Of a stretch of 64,000 nt of DNA, positions 17,437-26,447 are shown in pieces. Numbering within the stretch: position 1 is the stretch's first letter; the number at the start of each line of letters is the position of its first letter. The stretch comes from Gammaproteobacteria bacterium Ga0074134 (lineage in GTDB: Bacteria > Pseudomonadota > Gammaproteobacteria > Ga0077554 > Ga007554). Made by a program: the position numbers and the translations under genes. The stretch is from positions 44,986 through 108,985 of the forward strand of contig LNEJ01000004.1 in assembly GCA_001464965.1 (NCBI GenBank), written 5' to 3'. A model generated the notes under the pieces. That model did not search any database and was not told the DNA's origin. It worked only from the letters and a program-made list of their open reading frames with translations.

Positions 17437-19284
17437 CTAAGTACCCATCATGTTGAGCGGTAGCGGCTTGCCCACATAGTATCCTTGCGCATAATCAACC
17501 CCATACTCCTTGAGCAGTATCAAGGTTTCGCTGTTTTCCACAAACTCGGCGACGGTGCGTTTGCCAAGGGTGCGGGCGACTTCGGTCATGGATTTGACCA
17601 GAGTCTGGTCTACAGGGTCGTTGACAAGGTTGGTGATGAATGCGCCGTCTATTTTCAGGTAGTCAACAGGGAACTGCTTGAGGTAGCTGAAGGAGTTGAA
17701 TCCCGCACCGAAATCGTCAAGCGCGAACCGGCAACCCAGCGTGCGCAACTGGGTGATCATGTTGCGTGTCTGCGAAAAATTGGCGATGGCCGCGGTTTCG
17801 GTAATTTCGAAGGTGATGCGTTTGCCCTCGACCCCTGTTGTTGCGAGCTTTTCCCTGATCAGGGGTGGCAGGGCGGGATCTTGGAAGGCGTGGCTGGACA
17901 AGTTGATATTGAGGGATAAATGCACGGGCAGTGTGCGCAATACATCAATGGCGTGTTCCACTACCCACAGGTCGATATCGTGTATCAGTCCCATGCGTTC
18001 CGCCACCGGAATGAAATTGATCGGGCTGATCAGTTCCTGATTATTCCCGATCATGCGTATCAATGCTTCGTAATGGGTGGTCTCATAGCTAGGCAGGCTG
18101 ATTACGGGCTGGAAGACCAGGCAAAACTTGTCGTTAAGCAAAGCGTCCCTGATCCGTGGCACCCATTGCGCGGCGTGGCGCAAGGGCAGCATTTCCGTAT
18201 CTTCATGGCTGAATACATGAACCATGTTGCGGCCACGTGTCTTGGCGACGTAGCATGCTTGATCGGCGCGGGTCAGCGCATCGCCCGCCGTTATGTTTTC
18301 GTCGGGGTGGATTAGGGCTATGCCGATACTGACACCGATGTGGTAAGTCCGGCTGTCTGTCTTGAAATAAAATTCATCCATCAGGCAGCGCAAGGATTCG
18401 GCGGTACGAACAGCGTCATCCAGGCTGATGTTTTCGATAAGCACGGCATATTCATCGGAACTGATGCGCGCCAGTGTGCCGGTCGCGCCTACTTGGCGCC
18501 GGAGTTTGTTGGCGACATTGACCAGCAGGCGGTCGCCTGCGGTATGGCCTTCCGTGTCGTTGACTACTTTGAATTGATCGAGATCAAGGTAGAGCAGGGC
18601 GCTGGTGGTGTTGTTGTAATGCGCATTCAGCACGGCGAGTTCAAGTTCCTGTTCCAGACGGCGGCGGTTGCTCAATCCTGTCAGGTCGTCATGGCCTACC
18701 AGGTATTGCAGCCGTGCTTCCATCACTTTGCGCTCGGCCAACTCGGTTTCCAGTTCATGCTCGCGGGATTTACGCAAATCGCGTTCTTCCTTGAGGGACA
18801 GCGCTGCGATCACGCGGGGTATCAGTTCCATGCCGCGGATGGGCTTGAAGAGGATATCTGTGGCGCCTGCGTCAAAGGGCATTTGATTGGATTCTTCGTG
18901 GGGGGCGATTATGATGACGGGAATCGCATGCCAGTCGCTGTTGGCATGCAGCATGCGGCATATTTCATAGCCATTCATGCTGGGAACGGTGACATCCATC
19001 AAGATTGCGTTAATGTCACTGGTGCCATTTTTAAGGCTGTTTCTTAAATGTTCTAGTGCGGCTTCGCTGTTTCCAGCCACTATCAGGTTAGTGAACCCAT
19101 TTTGTTCGAGCGCAGACCGCATCAGCGCAATATCGCCGGGCTGGTCGCTGATGATGAGGAGACATACTTGGTTCGCGTCGCGCAGTGTTTTCGATAGCGC
19201 TTGGTGATTGTGCCCTGAGGACGGTTTGTTGACCGAGGTGTTGTTAACCACAAGAGTCTCAGGTTTTTCGCGAAAAGGCGTCAT
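17437..19284 (-). CDS. Response regulator with degenerate GGDEF and intact EAL domains
   Basis: A 615-residue cytoplasmic c-di-GMP protein. The receiver domain (about residues 40-160) keeps the phosphoacceptor in LMDVTVPSMNG and the Lys in LFKPI. The diguanylate cyclase domain (about 200-365) has the active-site motif degraded to Ser-Ser-Asp-Glu-Tyr, so synthesis is unlikely. The EAL domain (about 380-610) keeps Tyr-Glu-Ala-Leu-Ile-Arg, the Asn, Glu and DDFGAG metal and substrate residues, indicating phosphodiesterase activity. A cognate kinase is not adjacent. The gene reads as a single transcript. Confidence 0.9.
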   Translation of the reverse strand: MTPFREKPETLVVNNTSVNKPSSGHNHQALSKTLRDANQVCLLIISDQPGDIALMRSALEQNGFTNLIVAGNSEAALEHLRNSLKNGTSDINAILMDVTVPSMNGYEICRMLHANSDWHAIPVIIIAPHEESNQMPFDAGATDILFKPIRGMELIPRVIAALSLKEERDLRKSREHELETELAERKVMEARLQYLVGHDDLTGLSNRRRLEQELELAVLNAHYNNTTSALLYLDLDQFKVVNDTEGHTAGDRLLVNVANKLRRQVGATGTLARISSDEYAVLIENISLDDAVRTAESLRCLMDEFYFKTDSRTYHIGVSIGIALIHPDENITAGDALTRADQACYVAKTRGRNMVHVFSHEDTEMLPLRHAAQWVPRIRDALLNDKFCLVFQPVISLPSYETTHYEALIRMIGNNQELISPINFIPVAERMGLIHDIDLWVVEHAIDVLRTLPVHLSLNINLSSHAFQDPALPPLIREKLATTGVEGKRITFEITETAAIANFSQTRNMITQLRTLGCRFALDDFGAGFNSFSYLKQFPVDYLKIDGAFITNLVNDPVDQTLVKSMTEVARTLGKRTVAEFVENSETLILLKEYGVDYAQGYYVGKPLPLNMMGT

Positions 19285-19456
19285 TCTTCAATTTCTTTGG
19301 TTCTTGTGGTTTGTTTTATATTCATCGTGGAGCATGGATCATCGGCACAATATACCATTACCTTTAGCCTGGCAGCATAGGGTGAATTTTATCTAAAGTA
19401 AAATTTTTGCTGTCAGGAGCCACTTTGTTCGTCTTCTATTGTATTGCTCATGGGCG

Positions 19457-19747
19457 TTATTTCTCTCGCGTCACCTGCTGGGGAAGTTTGCCCGACAGCA
19501 GATAAACGAACGAAAGCACTTCCGCAACCGCAGCATACAGCGAGGCTGGGATTTCCTCTCCCAGTTCCACTTGGGAAAGTAACTGTACAAGGTTGGCGTC
19601 CTTATGTAGCGGAATGTTGTGCTCATCCGCCAGTGCCAGAATCTGTTCAGCAATATATCCCTCGCCCTGGGCGGTAACGCGGGGCGCGCCTGTGCCGTTA
19701 TAGCGTAGCGCCACGGCACTTTTTGGGGGCAAAGGCTTTTTAGTCAT
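19457..19747 (-). CDS. FlhB C-terminal-domain-like protein (FlhX type)
   Basis: A 96-residue protein equivalent only to the cytoplasmic C-terminal domain of FlhB/YscU export switch proteins. The stretch Ala-Val-Ala-Leu-Arg-Tyr-Asn and the later Glu-Ile-Pro-Ala-Ser-Leu-Tyr-Ala-Ala-Val-Ala-Glu-Val-Leu are family-like. The autocleavage Asn-Pro-Thr-His is missing, replaced by Pro-Pro-Lys-Ser. Its start overlaps the fliK-like stop by four bases. It may tune hook length or export-substrate specificity. Confidence 0.82.
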   Translation of the reverse strand: MTKKPLPPKSAVALRYNGTGAPRVTAQGEGYIAEQILALADEHNIPLHKDANLVQLLSQVELGEEIPASLYAAVAEVLSFVYLLSGKLPQQVTREK

Positions 19748-20937
19748 GCCGTGAGGTCCACCAAGGCCATTTCATTGGTGATTGCCGCCCCAGCCGCTGC
19801 GCGGGGTGGTTCTCCCTGCTGGCAGTGGATAGTGTCTGTTTTTAGTCCTGCGCGCGCGAGTCCATGGTAAAGTTCATCGATATGCTTGTCCAGCAATGCC
19901 ACGGTCTCGCTATGCGCTGCCCATAACGTGGTGGAAACCCGTTGACCGGCAAGCGTGATGCGGGCATGCATGGGACCCAGGCCGTCGAGGTCGAACCCCA
20001 GTGAAACCGTCCACGATGGGTTCTGCGCACTCGATTGTTTTGCAGTTCGATCCTGCTCAATGCGCATGTGGAGCAGATCGGCGCGGCTGTTGTGGCGTAG
20101 CGGCAATTCGAGTGTCCAGAATGGCGCGGGATGCTCTGCGGTCGGTAGCGAGGTCAGCTGATTGAGTTGCAATCGCGCCAGGGCGCCTTCCGTTTGATGT
20201 GTCAATTCCGCTATCGCGCCAGCGGGAGATTGGGCAGGAAGTGAGGCGGGCACTGCCGGCTGGGCCTGCAAAGGGGAACCCCACAATGGCGGAGGCTGCG
20301 TGGCGGAGGGCTGGCCCGGTGAATTTTGGCTCCGGGCGCCCTCCGCATGCAGTCCCTCCAGGAGCCGCAACAAACCTGCCTTAAGGTCATTTGGCAAGCC
20401 TTGTTGTTCTTGTCCAGGGAGCTGATGCGCCAGCTTGTTTTCCAGGAATAGGCCCGAATTGTAAAGGGCGTCTTTGAGGCCTTGGGCCGTGGCAGCGCTG
20501 GCGGCGCTGGCAAGGTTGTTGAATAGCTGGCTGGCGAGCTGCGTCACTGCGGGGGGTAGCGGGGATGCTTGTGCCTTTTCGGACGGCGTGGCAAGCCACG
20601 CGAGATTGGCCAGCAGCGGTGGAAGCGCCGTCTGGCGCGGCAAGGCCACTCGCAATGCCTGGCTCAGCGGGTCGACGGGCACAGCGGGTTCGATTACCTT
20701 CAAAACGGTTTGTTTGCCGGTGTTGGCAACCTGTAGACTGAGCTGCTGGCCGGGGGAGACGGGCAACTGGCTTTGTGCCTGGACCAGAATATTGTTGATA
20801 CGCAGTGTTATGGCGCCCTGGGCTGCCGTTTCAATGACTGTTGCATTGAGAATCTGCCCCACACGCCATGCGTCCAATGCTTTGGGGCTGCTTGGTGTGA
20901 TGGCTGGAGACGCCTGTTCCGGGGCGTTTATTCGCAT
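19744..20937 (-). CDS. FliK-like flagellar hook-length control protein
   Basis: A 397-residue protein, Ala/Gln/Pro/Leu-rich through residues 100-240. The conserved C-terminal FliK domain (about residues 270-370) includes a TLELPLRHNSRAD-like strand and an LGPMHARITL strand. Flagellar FliK sets hook length and switches export specificity. No other flagellar gene lies in the window. It is co-translated with the FlhX-type gene. Confidence 0.8.
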   Translation of the reverse strand: MRINAPEQASPAITPSSPKALDAWRVGQILNATVIETAAQGAITLRINNILVQAQSQLPVSPGQQLSLQVANTGKQTVLKVIEPAVPVDPLSQALRVALPRQTALPPLLANLAWLATPSEKAQASPLPPAVTQLASQLFNNLASAASAATAQGLKDALYNSGLFLENKLAHQLPGQEQQGLPNDLKAGLLRLLEGLHAEGARSQNSPGQPSATQPPPLWGSPLQAQPAVPASLPAQSPAGAIAELTHQTEGALARLQLNQLTSLPTAEHPAPFWTLELPLRHNSRADLLHMRIEQDRTAKQSSAQNPSWTVSLGFDLDGLGPMHARITLAGQRVSTTLWAAHSETVALLDKHIDELYHGLARAGLKTDTIHCQQGEPPRAAAGAAITNEMALVDLTA

Positions 20938-21115
20938 GTCACGAACCTACCGTGATCAACGTGATGCTCTTCAGGGGAACGATGAGGTGACAATGAGGGC
21001 GCAAATTGTTTGCCATCGCAAATATACCTCCAATTGTCGGGCAGCGGCCACAAAGTCAGTATAGACTAAACTTGGAATAATTCCATACACTCGTTTATCA
21101 GGGGTGAAACGTGAT

Positions 21116-22006
21116 ATGCAGAACCAGTATTTGTGGTACGTCCGCCGTGGCGGCGAAATCAGAGGTCCCTTTGCAGCAGGCTTGGTGTCGCGCCATATCC
21201 TGCTGGGGCGCATCAGCCTGGATGATGAGTTGAGCCAAGACCGGGAAACATGGGCACCAGTGAGTGCCCTGCCGGAATTGATCCCCGAAGCAATGCGGGC
21301 CGATCCTCATGATTCCCTCGCGCGGGAGCGCCTGCACGCGGCACGGCGCTGGGCTGACGAGCGGCTGCGCGAGCGGCGTGGCGCGAACGATATCGTGCCT
21401 GAGGGGGTGAGCCGGCGTAGCGGTGATCGCAGGCAGCAGGAACCGGCCGAGGTGGTTCAGCACCGGGCCGCCAAGGCCGGCAGGGATGTGGGACAGGAGG
21501 CCCGATTTAACGGTAAGTGGGCCGCCATCGTGATCGGCGGCATAGTCTTGTTTGTCGCTGGGCTGCTGTATTTATCCCAACCGGCGTCGGAGAATGCGGC
21601 ATGGGATTGCACTGTCTCGGCACGCCCTGGTGTTAATTGGAGCGATTGCCGGATGGAAGGCGTACACTTGGACAAGGCCGATCTGACCGGCGCCAAGTTA
21701 CGTAATGTGAATCTGAGCGGGGCGTCGCTACGCGAGGGCAGGCTCAAAGGCAGTGACCTGTCCTTTGCCACCCTGAGCATCGCCGATCTGAGCGCGGCGG
21801 ATCTGCAAGGGGCGGTGATGCTCGGCGTCAGCCTGCGTAACGCCGATCTGAGCAATGCCAATTTGCAGGGAGCGAATCTTTCCTATGCGGATCTCTCGGG
21901 TGCCAGGCTGGAGGGGGCGAATCTTGAGGGGGTACGGCTAGATAATGCTATTTGGGTGGATAAAAGCGCCTGTGCAAAAGGGTCATTAGGCCGTTGTATT
22001 CACTAA
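21116..22006 (+). CDS. Membrane-anchored GYF_2-like / pentapeptide-repeat protein
   Basis: A 296-residue protein. Residues 1-50 resemble the GYF_2 domain (Trp-Tyr-Val, Gly-Pro-Phe, Trp-Ala-Pro). A charged linker leads to one transmembrane helix (about residues 137-155) and then a pentapeptide-repeat domain of roughly 20 units (ADLTGAKLRNVNLSGASL and on), a right-handed quadrilateral helix. The ATG at 21116 is about ten bases after AGGGG; an in-frame GTG at 21104 abuts that site and is less likely. Function is unknown. It lies just before parE, and some pentapeptide proteins protect topoisomerases, but the membrane anchor makes that doubtful. Confidence 0.75.
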   Translation: MQNQYLWYVRRGGEIRGPFAAGLVSRHILLGRISLDDELSQDRETWAPVSALPELIPEAMRADPHDSLARERLHAARRWADERLRERRGANDIVPEGVSRRSGDRRQQEPAEVVQHRAAKAGRDVGQEARFNGKWAAIVIGGIVLFVAGLLYLSQPASENAAWDCTVSARPGVNWSDCRMEGVHLDKADLTGAKLRNVNLSGASLREGRLKGSDLSFATLSIADLSAADLQGAVMLGVSLRNADLSNANLQGANLSYADLSGARLEGANLEGVRLDNAIWVDKSACAKGSLGRCIH

Positions 22007-22112
22007 ATAAAGCGCCGTTCTTCCGTTTTCAGTGTTTGACTTGAGAGCACATTTTCAGTAGTTTTCCCGCCCATTGCTGTGTTTTCCGTTACTTTTCGAG
22101 ACCTTCAAAAAC

Positions 22113-24002
22113 ATGAGTACTGTATATAACGCCGCCGCCATCGAGGTGCTGAGTGGCCTCGACCCGGTGCGCAAGCGCCCCGGCATGTATACCGACACCA
22201 CGCGTCCCAATCATCTTGCCCAGGAGGTGATCGACAACAGTGTTGATGAGGCCCTCGCCGGATTTGCCAAATCCATCGAGGTAATCCTTTACAAGGACGG
22301 TTCGCTGGAGGTTAAGGACGATGGCCGCGGCATGCCGGTCGACATTCATCCCGAAGAAGGTGTGCCAGGGGTGGAAGTGATCCTCACGCGGCTGCACGCG
22401 GGCGGCAAGTTTTCCAACAAAAGCTACACCTTTTCCGGCGGGCTGCACGGCGTCGGCGTGTCGGTGGTCAATGCCCTGTCACAGCGGCTTGAAGTATGGG
22501 TGCGGCGCGGCGGCAAGGAATATCACATGGCCTTCGCCAACGGCGACAAGGCGTCCGATCTTGTGGTCATTGGCCAGGTGGGCAAACAGAATACCGGCAG
22601 CCTAGTGCGTTTCTGGCCAGACCCCAAATATTTCGACACGCCGAAATTCCTGGTGTCGAAACTGCAACATATCCTGCGTGCCAAAGCCGTGCTGTGCCCA
22701 GGTCTGCGGGTGAGTTTTTTTGATGAAGCCAGCGGTGAGAAAGCCGAGTGGCAATACCAGGACGGTCTCAGGGATTATCTGCTCGACGAACTGAAAGATG
22801 CGCTATTGTTGCCGGATGAGCCGTTTATCGGGCGCATGGAGGGCAACAAGGAAGCCGCCGAATGGGCTGTGGTGTGGCTGCCGGAAGGCGGCGAGGTGAT
22901 TGCTGAAAGCTATGTGAACCTGATCCCCACCGCACAGGGCGGTACGCATGTGAATGGCTTGCGTACTGGTCTCACAGAGGCGATCCGCGAGTTCTGCGAA
23001 TTCCGTAACCTGCTGCCGCGCGGCGTGCGCCTGACCCCGGAAGATGTATGGGACCGGTGCAGCTACATCCTGTCGGCGAAGCTCCAGGACCCGCAATTCA
23101 GCGGTCAGACCAAGGAGCGGCTGTCGTCGCGCGAGTGTGCCGCATTCGTCTCCGGCGTGGTGAAAGATGCCTTCAGCCTGTGGCTCAACCAGCACACCGA
23201 GATGGGCGAGCGCATCGCGCAATATGCCATTGGCAATGCCCAGATCCGCTTGCGTGCCGGAAAGCTGGTGGTGCGCAAGAAAGTCACCAGCGGTCCTGCG
23301 TTGCCCGGCAAGCTGGCCGATTGCACCTCTCAAGACCTCAAGCGTACAGAGCTGTTTCTGGTCGAGGGTGATTCCGCGGGCGGTTCCGCCAAGCAGGCGC
23401 GTGACCGCGAGTTTCAGGCGATCATGCCGTTGCGCGGCAAAATCCTCAACACCTGGGAGGTCGGTTCCGACGAGGTGCTGGCCTCGCAGGAGGTACACGA
23501 TATTTCCGTGGCTATTGGCGCGACACCGGGCTTGGATAAGCTCGATGGTTTGCGCTACGGCAAAATCTGCATCCTTGCCGATGCCGATTCCGATGGGGCG
23601 CATATCGCCACGTTGCTGTGCGCGCTGTTCCTGCGCCATTTCCGGCCGCTGGTCGAGGCGGGGCACGTGTTTGTCGCCATGCCGCCGCTGTATCGCATCG
23701 ATGCCGGCAAGGAAATTTTCTACGCGCTGGATGATGCCGAGAAACAGGGCGTGCTCGATCGCATCGCGGCAGAGAAGGTTAAAGGCAAGGTCAGCATACA
23801 GCGCTTCAAGGGGTTGGGCGAGATGAACCCGCTGCAACTGCGTGAAACCACCATCGCCCCCGACACCCGCCGTCTGGTGCAACTCACCATCGAAGCTGAT
23901 GACGACACCAACAGTCTCATCGACATGCTGTTGGCCAAGAAACGCGCCGGTGATCGCAAGGCGTGGCTGGAGCTGAAGGGTGATCTGGCGGAGGTTGTGT
24001 GA
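22113..24002 (+). CDS. parE: DNA topoisomerase IV subunit B
   Basis: A 629-residue GHKL ATPase subunit of topoisomerase IV, which unlinks daughter chromosomes. The N-terminal RKRPGMYTDT and the ATP site residues in EVIDNSVDEALAG and DDGRGMPVD are visible. The TOPRIM motif has Glu in LVEGDSAGGSAKQARDR and Asp pair in DADSDGAHI. Length and the absence of the GyrB insertion indicate ParE. The ATG at 22113 was chosen over a longer unconserved extension. parC follows after 58 bp. Confidence 0.95.
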   Translation: MSTVYNAAAIEVLSGLDPVRKRPGMYTDTTRPNHLAQEVIDNSVDEALAGFAKSIEVILYKDGSLEVKDDGRGMPVDIHPEEGVPGVEVILTRLHAGGKFSNKSYTFSGGLHGVGVSVVNALSQRLEVWVRRGGKEYHMAFANGDKASDLVVIGQVGKQNTGSLVRFWPDPKYFDTPKFLVSKLQHILRAKAVLCPGLRVSFFDEASGEKAEWQYQDGLRDYLLDELKDALLLPDEPFIGRMEGNKEAAEWAVVWLPEGGEVIAESYVNLIPTAQGGTHVNGLRTGLTEAIREFCEFRNLLPRGVRLTPEDVWDRCSYILSAKLQDPQFSGQTKERLSSRECAAFVSGVVKDAFSLWLNQHTEMGERIAQYAIGNAQIRLRAGKLVVRKKVTSGPALPGKLADCTSQDLKRTELFLVEGDSAGGSAKQARDREFQAIMPLRGKILNTWEVGSDEVLASQEVHDISVAIGATPGLDKLDGLRYGKICILADADSDGAHIATLLCALFLRHFRPLVEAGHVFVAMPPLYRIDAGKEIFYALDDAEKQGVLDRIAAEKVKGKVSIQRFKGLGEMNPLQLRETTIAPDTRRLVQLTIEADDDTNSLIDMLLAKKRAGDRKAWLELKGDLAEVV

Positions 24003-24060
24003 TCCTTAAAACCGCTTCATGTGGTGTGTGAAGCGTACTCTATCCCTGATTTGGTAAACC

Positions 24061-26310
24061 ATGACGAACATTTCTGAAACAAGCTACGAAGGCATCGAAC
24101 GCCTGCCGCTCAAGGCATTTACCGAAAAGGCGTACCTGGATTATTCCATGTACGTGATTCTTGATCGCGCGTTGCCCCATATCGGCGACGGGCTCAAGCC
24201 GGTGCAGCGGCGTATTGTCTATGCCATGTCCGAACTGGGCCTGTCTGCTGCCGCCAAGCACAAGAAGTCGGCGCGTACCGTGGGTGATGTGCTGGGCAAA
24301 TTTCACCCGCATGGCGATACCGCCTGTTACGAGGCGATGGTGCTGATGGCGCAGCCCTTTTCCTACCGTTATCCTCTGGTCGACGGGCAGGGTAACTGGG
24401 GCTCGCCGGACGACCCCAAGTCATTCGCCGCGATGCGCTACACCGAGGCTCGCCTTGGTCGGTTTTCCGAGGTGCTGCTGGCCGAGTTGGGGCAGGGCAC
24501 AGTGGATTGGGTGCCGAATTTTGACGGCACGCTGGACGAGCCAGCGTTACTACCTGCGCGCCTGCCGCATGTGCTGCTCAATGGCGGGACCGGCATCGCG
24601 GTAGGCATGGCCACCGATATCCCGCCGCATAATGCGCGCGAGGTAGCGAGCGCCTGTATTCGTCTGCTGGATGAGCCAAACGCAACGGTCGAGCAGTTGT
24701 GCGAGCACATCCAAGGTCCGGATTTTCCCACCGACGCTGAGATCATCACGCCGCGTGAGGATATCCTGCGCATTTACCAGGCCGGCAACGGCAGTGTCCG
24801 CATGCGCGCCCGTTACGAGAAGGAAGGCGATGGCATTGTGATCACCGCCTTGCCGCATCAGGTGTCCGGCGCCAAGGTGCTGGAACAGATCGCCGCGCAG
24901 ATGAATGCCAAAAAACTGCCGATGGTGGAAGATCTGCGCGACGAGTCCGATCATGAAAACCCCACGCGCCTGGTCATCGTGCCGCGCTCCAATCGCGTCG
25001 ACGTGGAGGCGCTGATGGCGCATCTGTTCGCCACCACTGATCTGGAACGCAGCTATCGCATCAACATGAACATGATCGGTATCGATGGCCGGCCGCAGGT
25101 GAAGAACCTGCGTGTCATTCTTGGTGAATGGCTGTCATTCCGCACCACCACGGTTCGCCGTCGTCTGCAATACCGCCTGGACAAGGTTCTGCAACGGCTG
25201 CATATCCTCGATGGACTGCTCATCGCCTATCTGAATCTCGATGAGGTTATCGCCATCATCCGCTACGAGGATCATCCCAAAGCGGTGCTGATGGAGCGCT
25301 TCACGCTCAGCGATACGCAGGCCGAGTCGATACTCGAATTGAAGCTGCGGCACCTGGCCAAGCTGGAAGAAATGAAGATACGTGGCGAGCAGGATGCGCT
25401 GGCCGCCGAGCGTGACGGCCTGGAAAAAACACTGGGCTCGGCGCAACGCCTCAAGACGCTGATCCGCAAAGAGCTGATGGAAGATGCGGAAAAATACGGT
25501 GATGAAAGGCGTTCGCCGATCGTCGCACGCCGTGCGGCCCAGGCGATGGACGAGACAGCATTAATCCCCACGGAACCCGTAACGGTGGTGCTCTCGGAAA
25601 AAGGCTGGGTACGCGCCGCCAAGGGACATGACATCGACCCCACAACGCTCAGTTACAAGGCGGGCGATACTTTCCTGGCGGCTTGCTCGGGACGCAGCAA
25701 TCAGCTTGCCGTTTTTTTTGATTCCACAGGCCGCAGCTATTCGCTGCCCGCCCATGGCCTGCCATCCGCGCGCGGCCAGGGTGAACCGCTCACCGGGCGC
25801 GTCAGCCCGCCGCCGGGTGCCACGTTTGCCAGTGTGATTCTGGGCAACCCGGAAGATCTTTATCTAATAGCCAGCGATGCCGGTTATGGATTTGTCGTGA
25901 AAATGGAAGAGCTTTACGCCAAAAATAAAAACGGCAAGACCGTATTGACCCTGCCCGAAGGTGCGCGCGTGTTGCCGCCGGTATTGATAAAGCAGGTGGA
26001 TACCGATCGTGTAGCAGCCATCACCAACACTGGCCATCTGTTGCTCCACCCAGTAAGCGAGTTGCCCGCGCTGACCAAGGGTAAGGGCAACAAGATCATT
26101 GGTGTTCCCCCGGCAAAAGCCGCCGCACATGAAGAGTTTGTCGTTGCAATTGCCGTAGTGTCGCGTGACGGAAACCTGACCGTCCACTCAGGGCAGCGCC
26201 ATTTCACCTTGAAGCCCGCTGATTTGGAGCACTACGCGGGCGAGCGTGGCAGGCGCGGTAGTCTTTTGCCCAGAGGGTTCCAGCGTGTTGATAAGGTCAG
26301 CGTAGAGTAG
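24061..26310 (+). CDS. parC: DNA topoisomerase IV subunit A
   Basis: A 749-residue breakage-reunion subunit. The catalytic Tyr lies in [11 protein letters not shown] (about residue 123), and the quinolone-determining region [20 protein letters not shown] is intact with Asp/Thr and Glu at the usual sites. The C-terminal beta-pinwheel lacks the GyrA box, supporting ParC over GyrA. The gene is probably cotranscribed with parE. Confidence 0.95.
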   Translation: MTNISETSYEGIERLPLKAFTEKAYLDYSMYVILDRALPHIGDGLKPVQRRIVYAMSELGLSAAAKHKKSARTVGDVLGKFHPHGDTACYEAMVLMAQPFSYRYPLVDGQGNWGSPDDPKSFAAMRYTEARLGRFSEVLLAELGQGTVDWVPNFDGTLDEPALLPARLPHVLLNGGTGIAVGMATDIPPHNAREVASACIRLLDEPNATVEQLCEHIQGPDFPTDAEIITPREDILRIYQAGNGSVRMRARYEKEGDGIVITALPHQVSGAKVLEQIAAQMNAKKLPMVEDLRDESDHENPTRLVIVPRSNRVDVEALMAHLFATTDLERSYRINMNMIGIDGRPQVKNLRVILGEWLSFRTTTVRRRLQYRLDKVLQRLHILDGLLIAYLNLDEVIAIIRYEDHPKAVLMERFTLSDTQAESILELKLRHLAKLEEMKIRGEQDALAAERDGLEKTLGSAQRLKTLIRKELMEDAEKYGDERRSPIVARRAAQAMDETALIPTEPVTVVLSEKGWVRAAKGHDIDPTTLSYKAGDTFLAACSGRSNQLAVFFDSTGRSYSLPAHGLPSARGQGEPLTGRVSPPPGATFASVILGNPEDLYLIASDAGYGFVVKMEELYAKNKNGKTVLTLPEGARVLPPVLIKQVDTDRVAAITNTGHLLLHPVSELPALTKGKGNKIIGVPPAKAAAHEEFVVAIAVVSRDGNLTVHSGQRHFTLKPADLEHYAGERGRRGSLLPRGFQRVDKVSVE

Positions 26311-26358
26311 CAGGGCGTACAGATAGTTATTCCGTTTCGCAATAAAAAGTGAAATATC

Positions 26359-26409
26359 GTAGGGTGCGTTCCACGCACCAATGATTGTGGTGCGTGGAAC
26401 GCACCCTAC
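26359..26409. repeat. Palindromic repeat, GTAGGGTGCG family, copy 3
   Basis: Almost perfect 51-bp palindrome: GTAGGGTGCGTTCCACGCACC then its inverse around ATGATTGT. It lies between the convergent parC and GGDEF-EAL genes and can form a long hairpin in either transcript. It is the most symmetric of the three copies. Confidence 0.85.
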
Positions 26410-26447
26410 GATTCCACGATTGATGTGAAAATGGAATCAGAGGTTCT

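Noticed and set aside
22803..23882. 359-aa minus-strand ORF antisense to parE
   Set aside because: Antisense of conserved parE; no recognisable domain.
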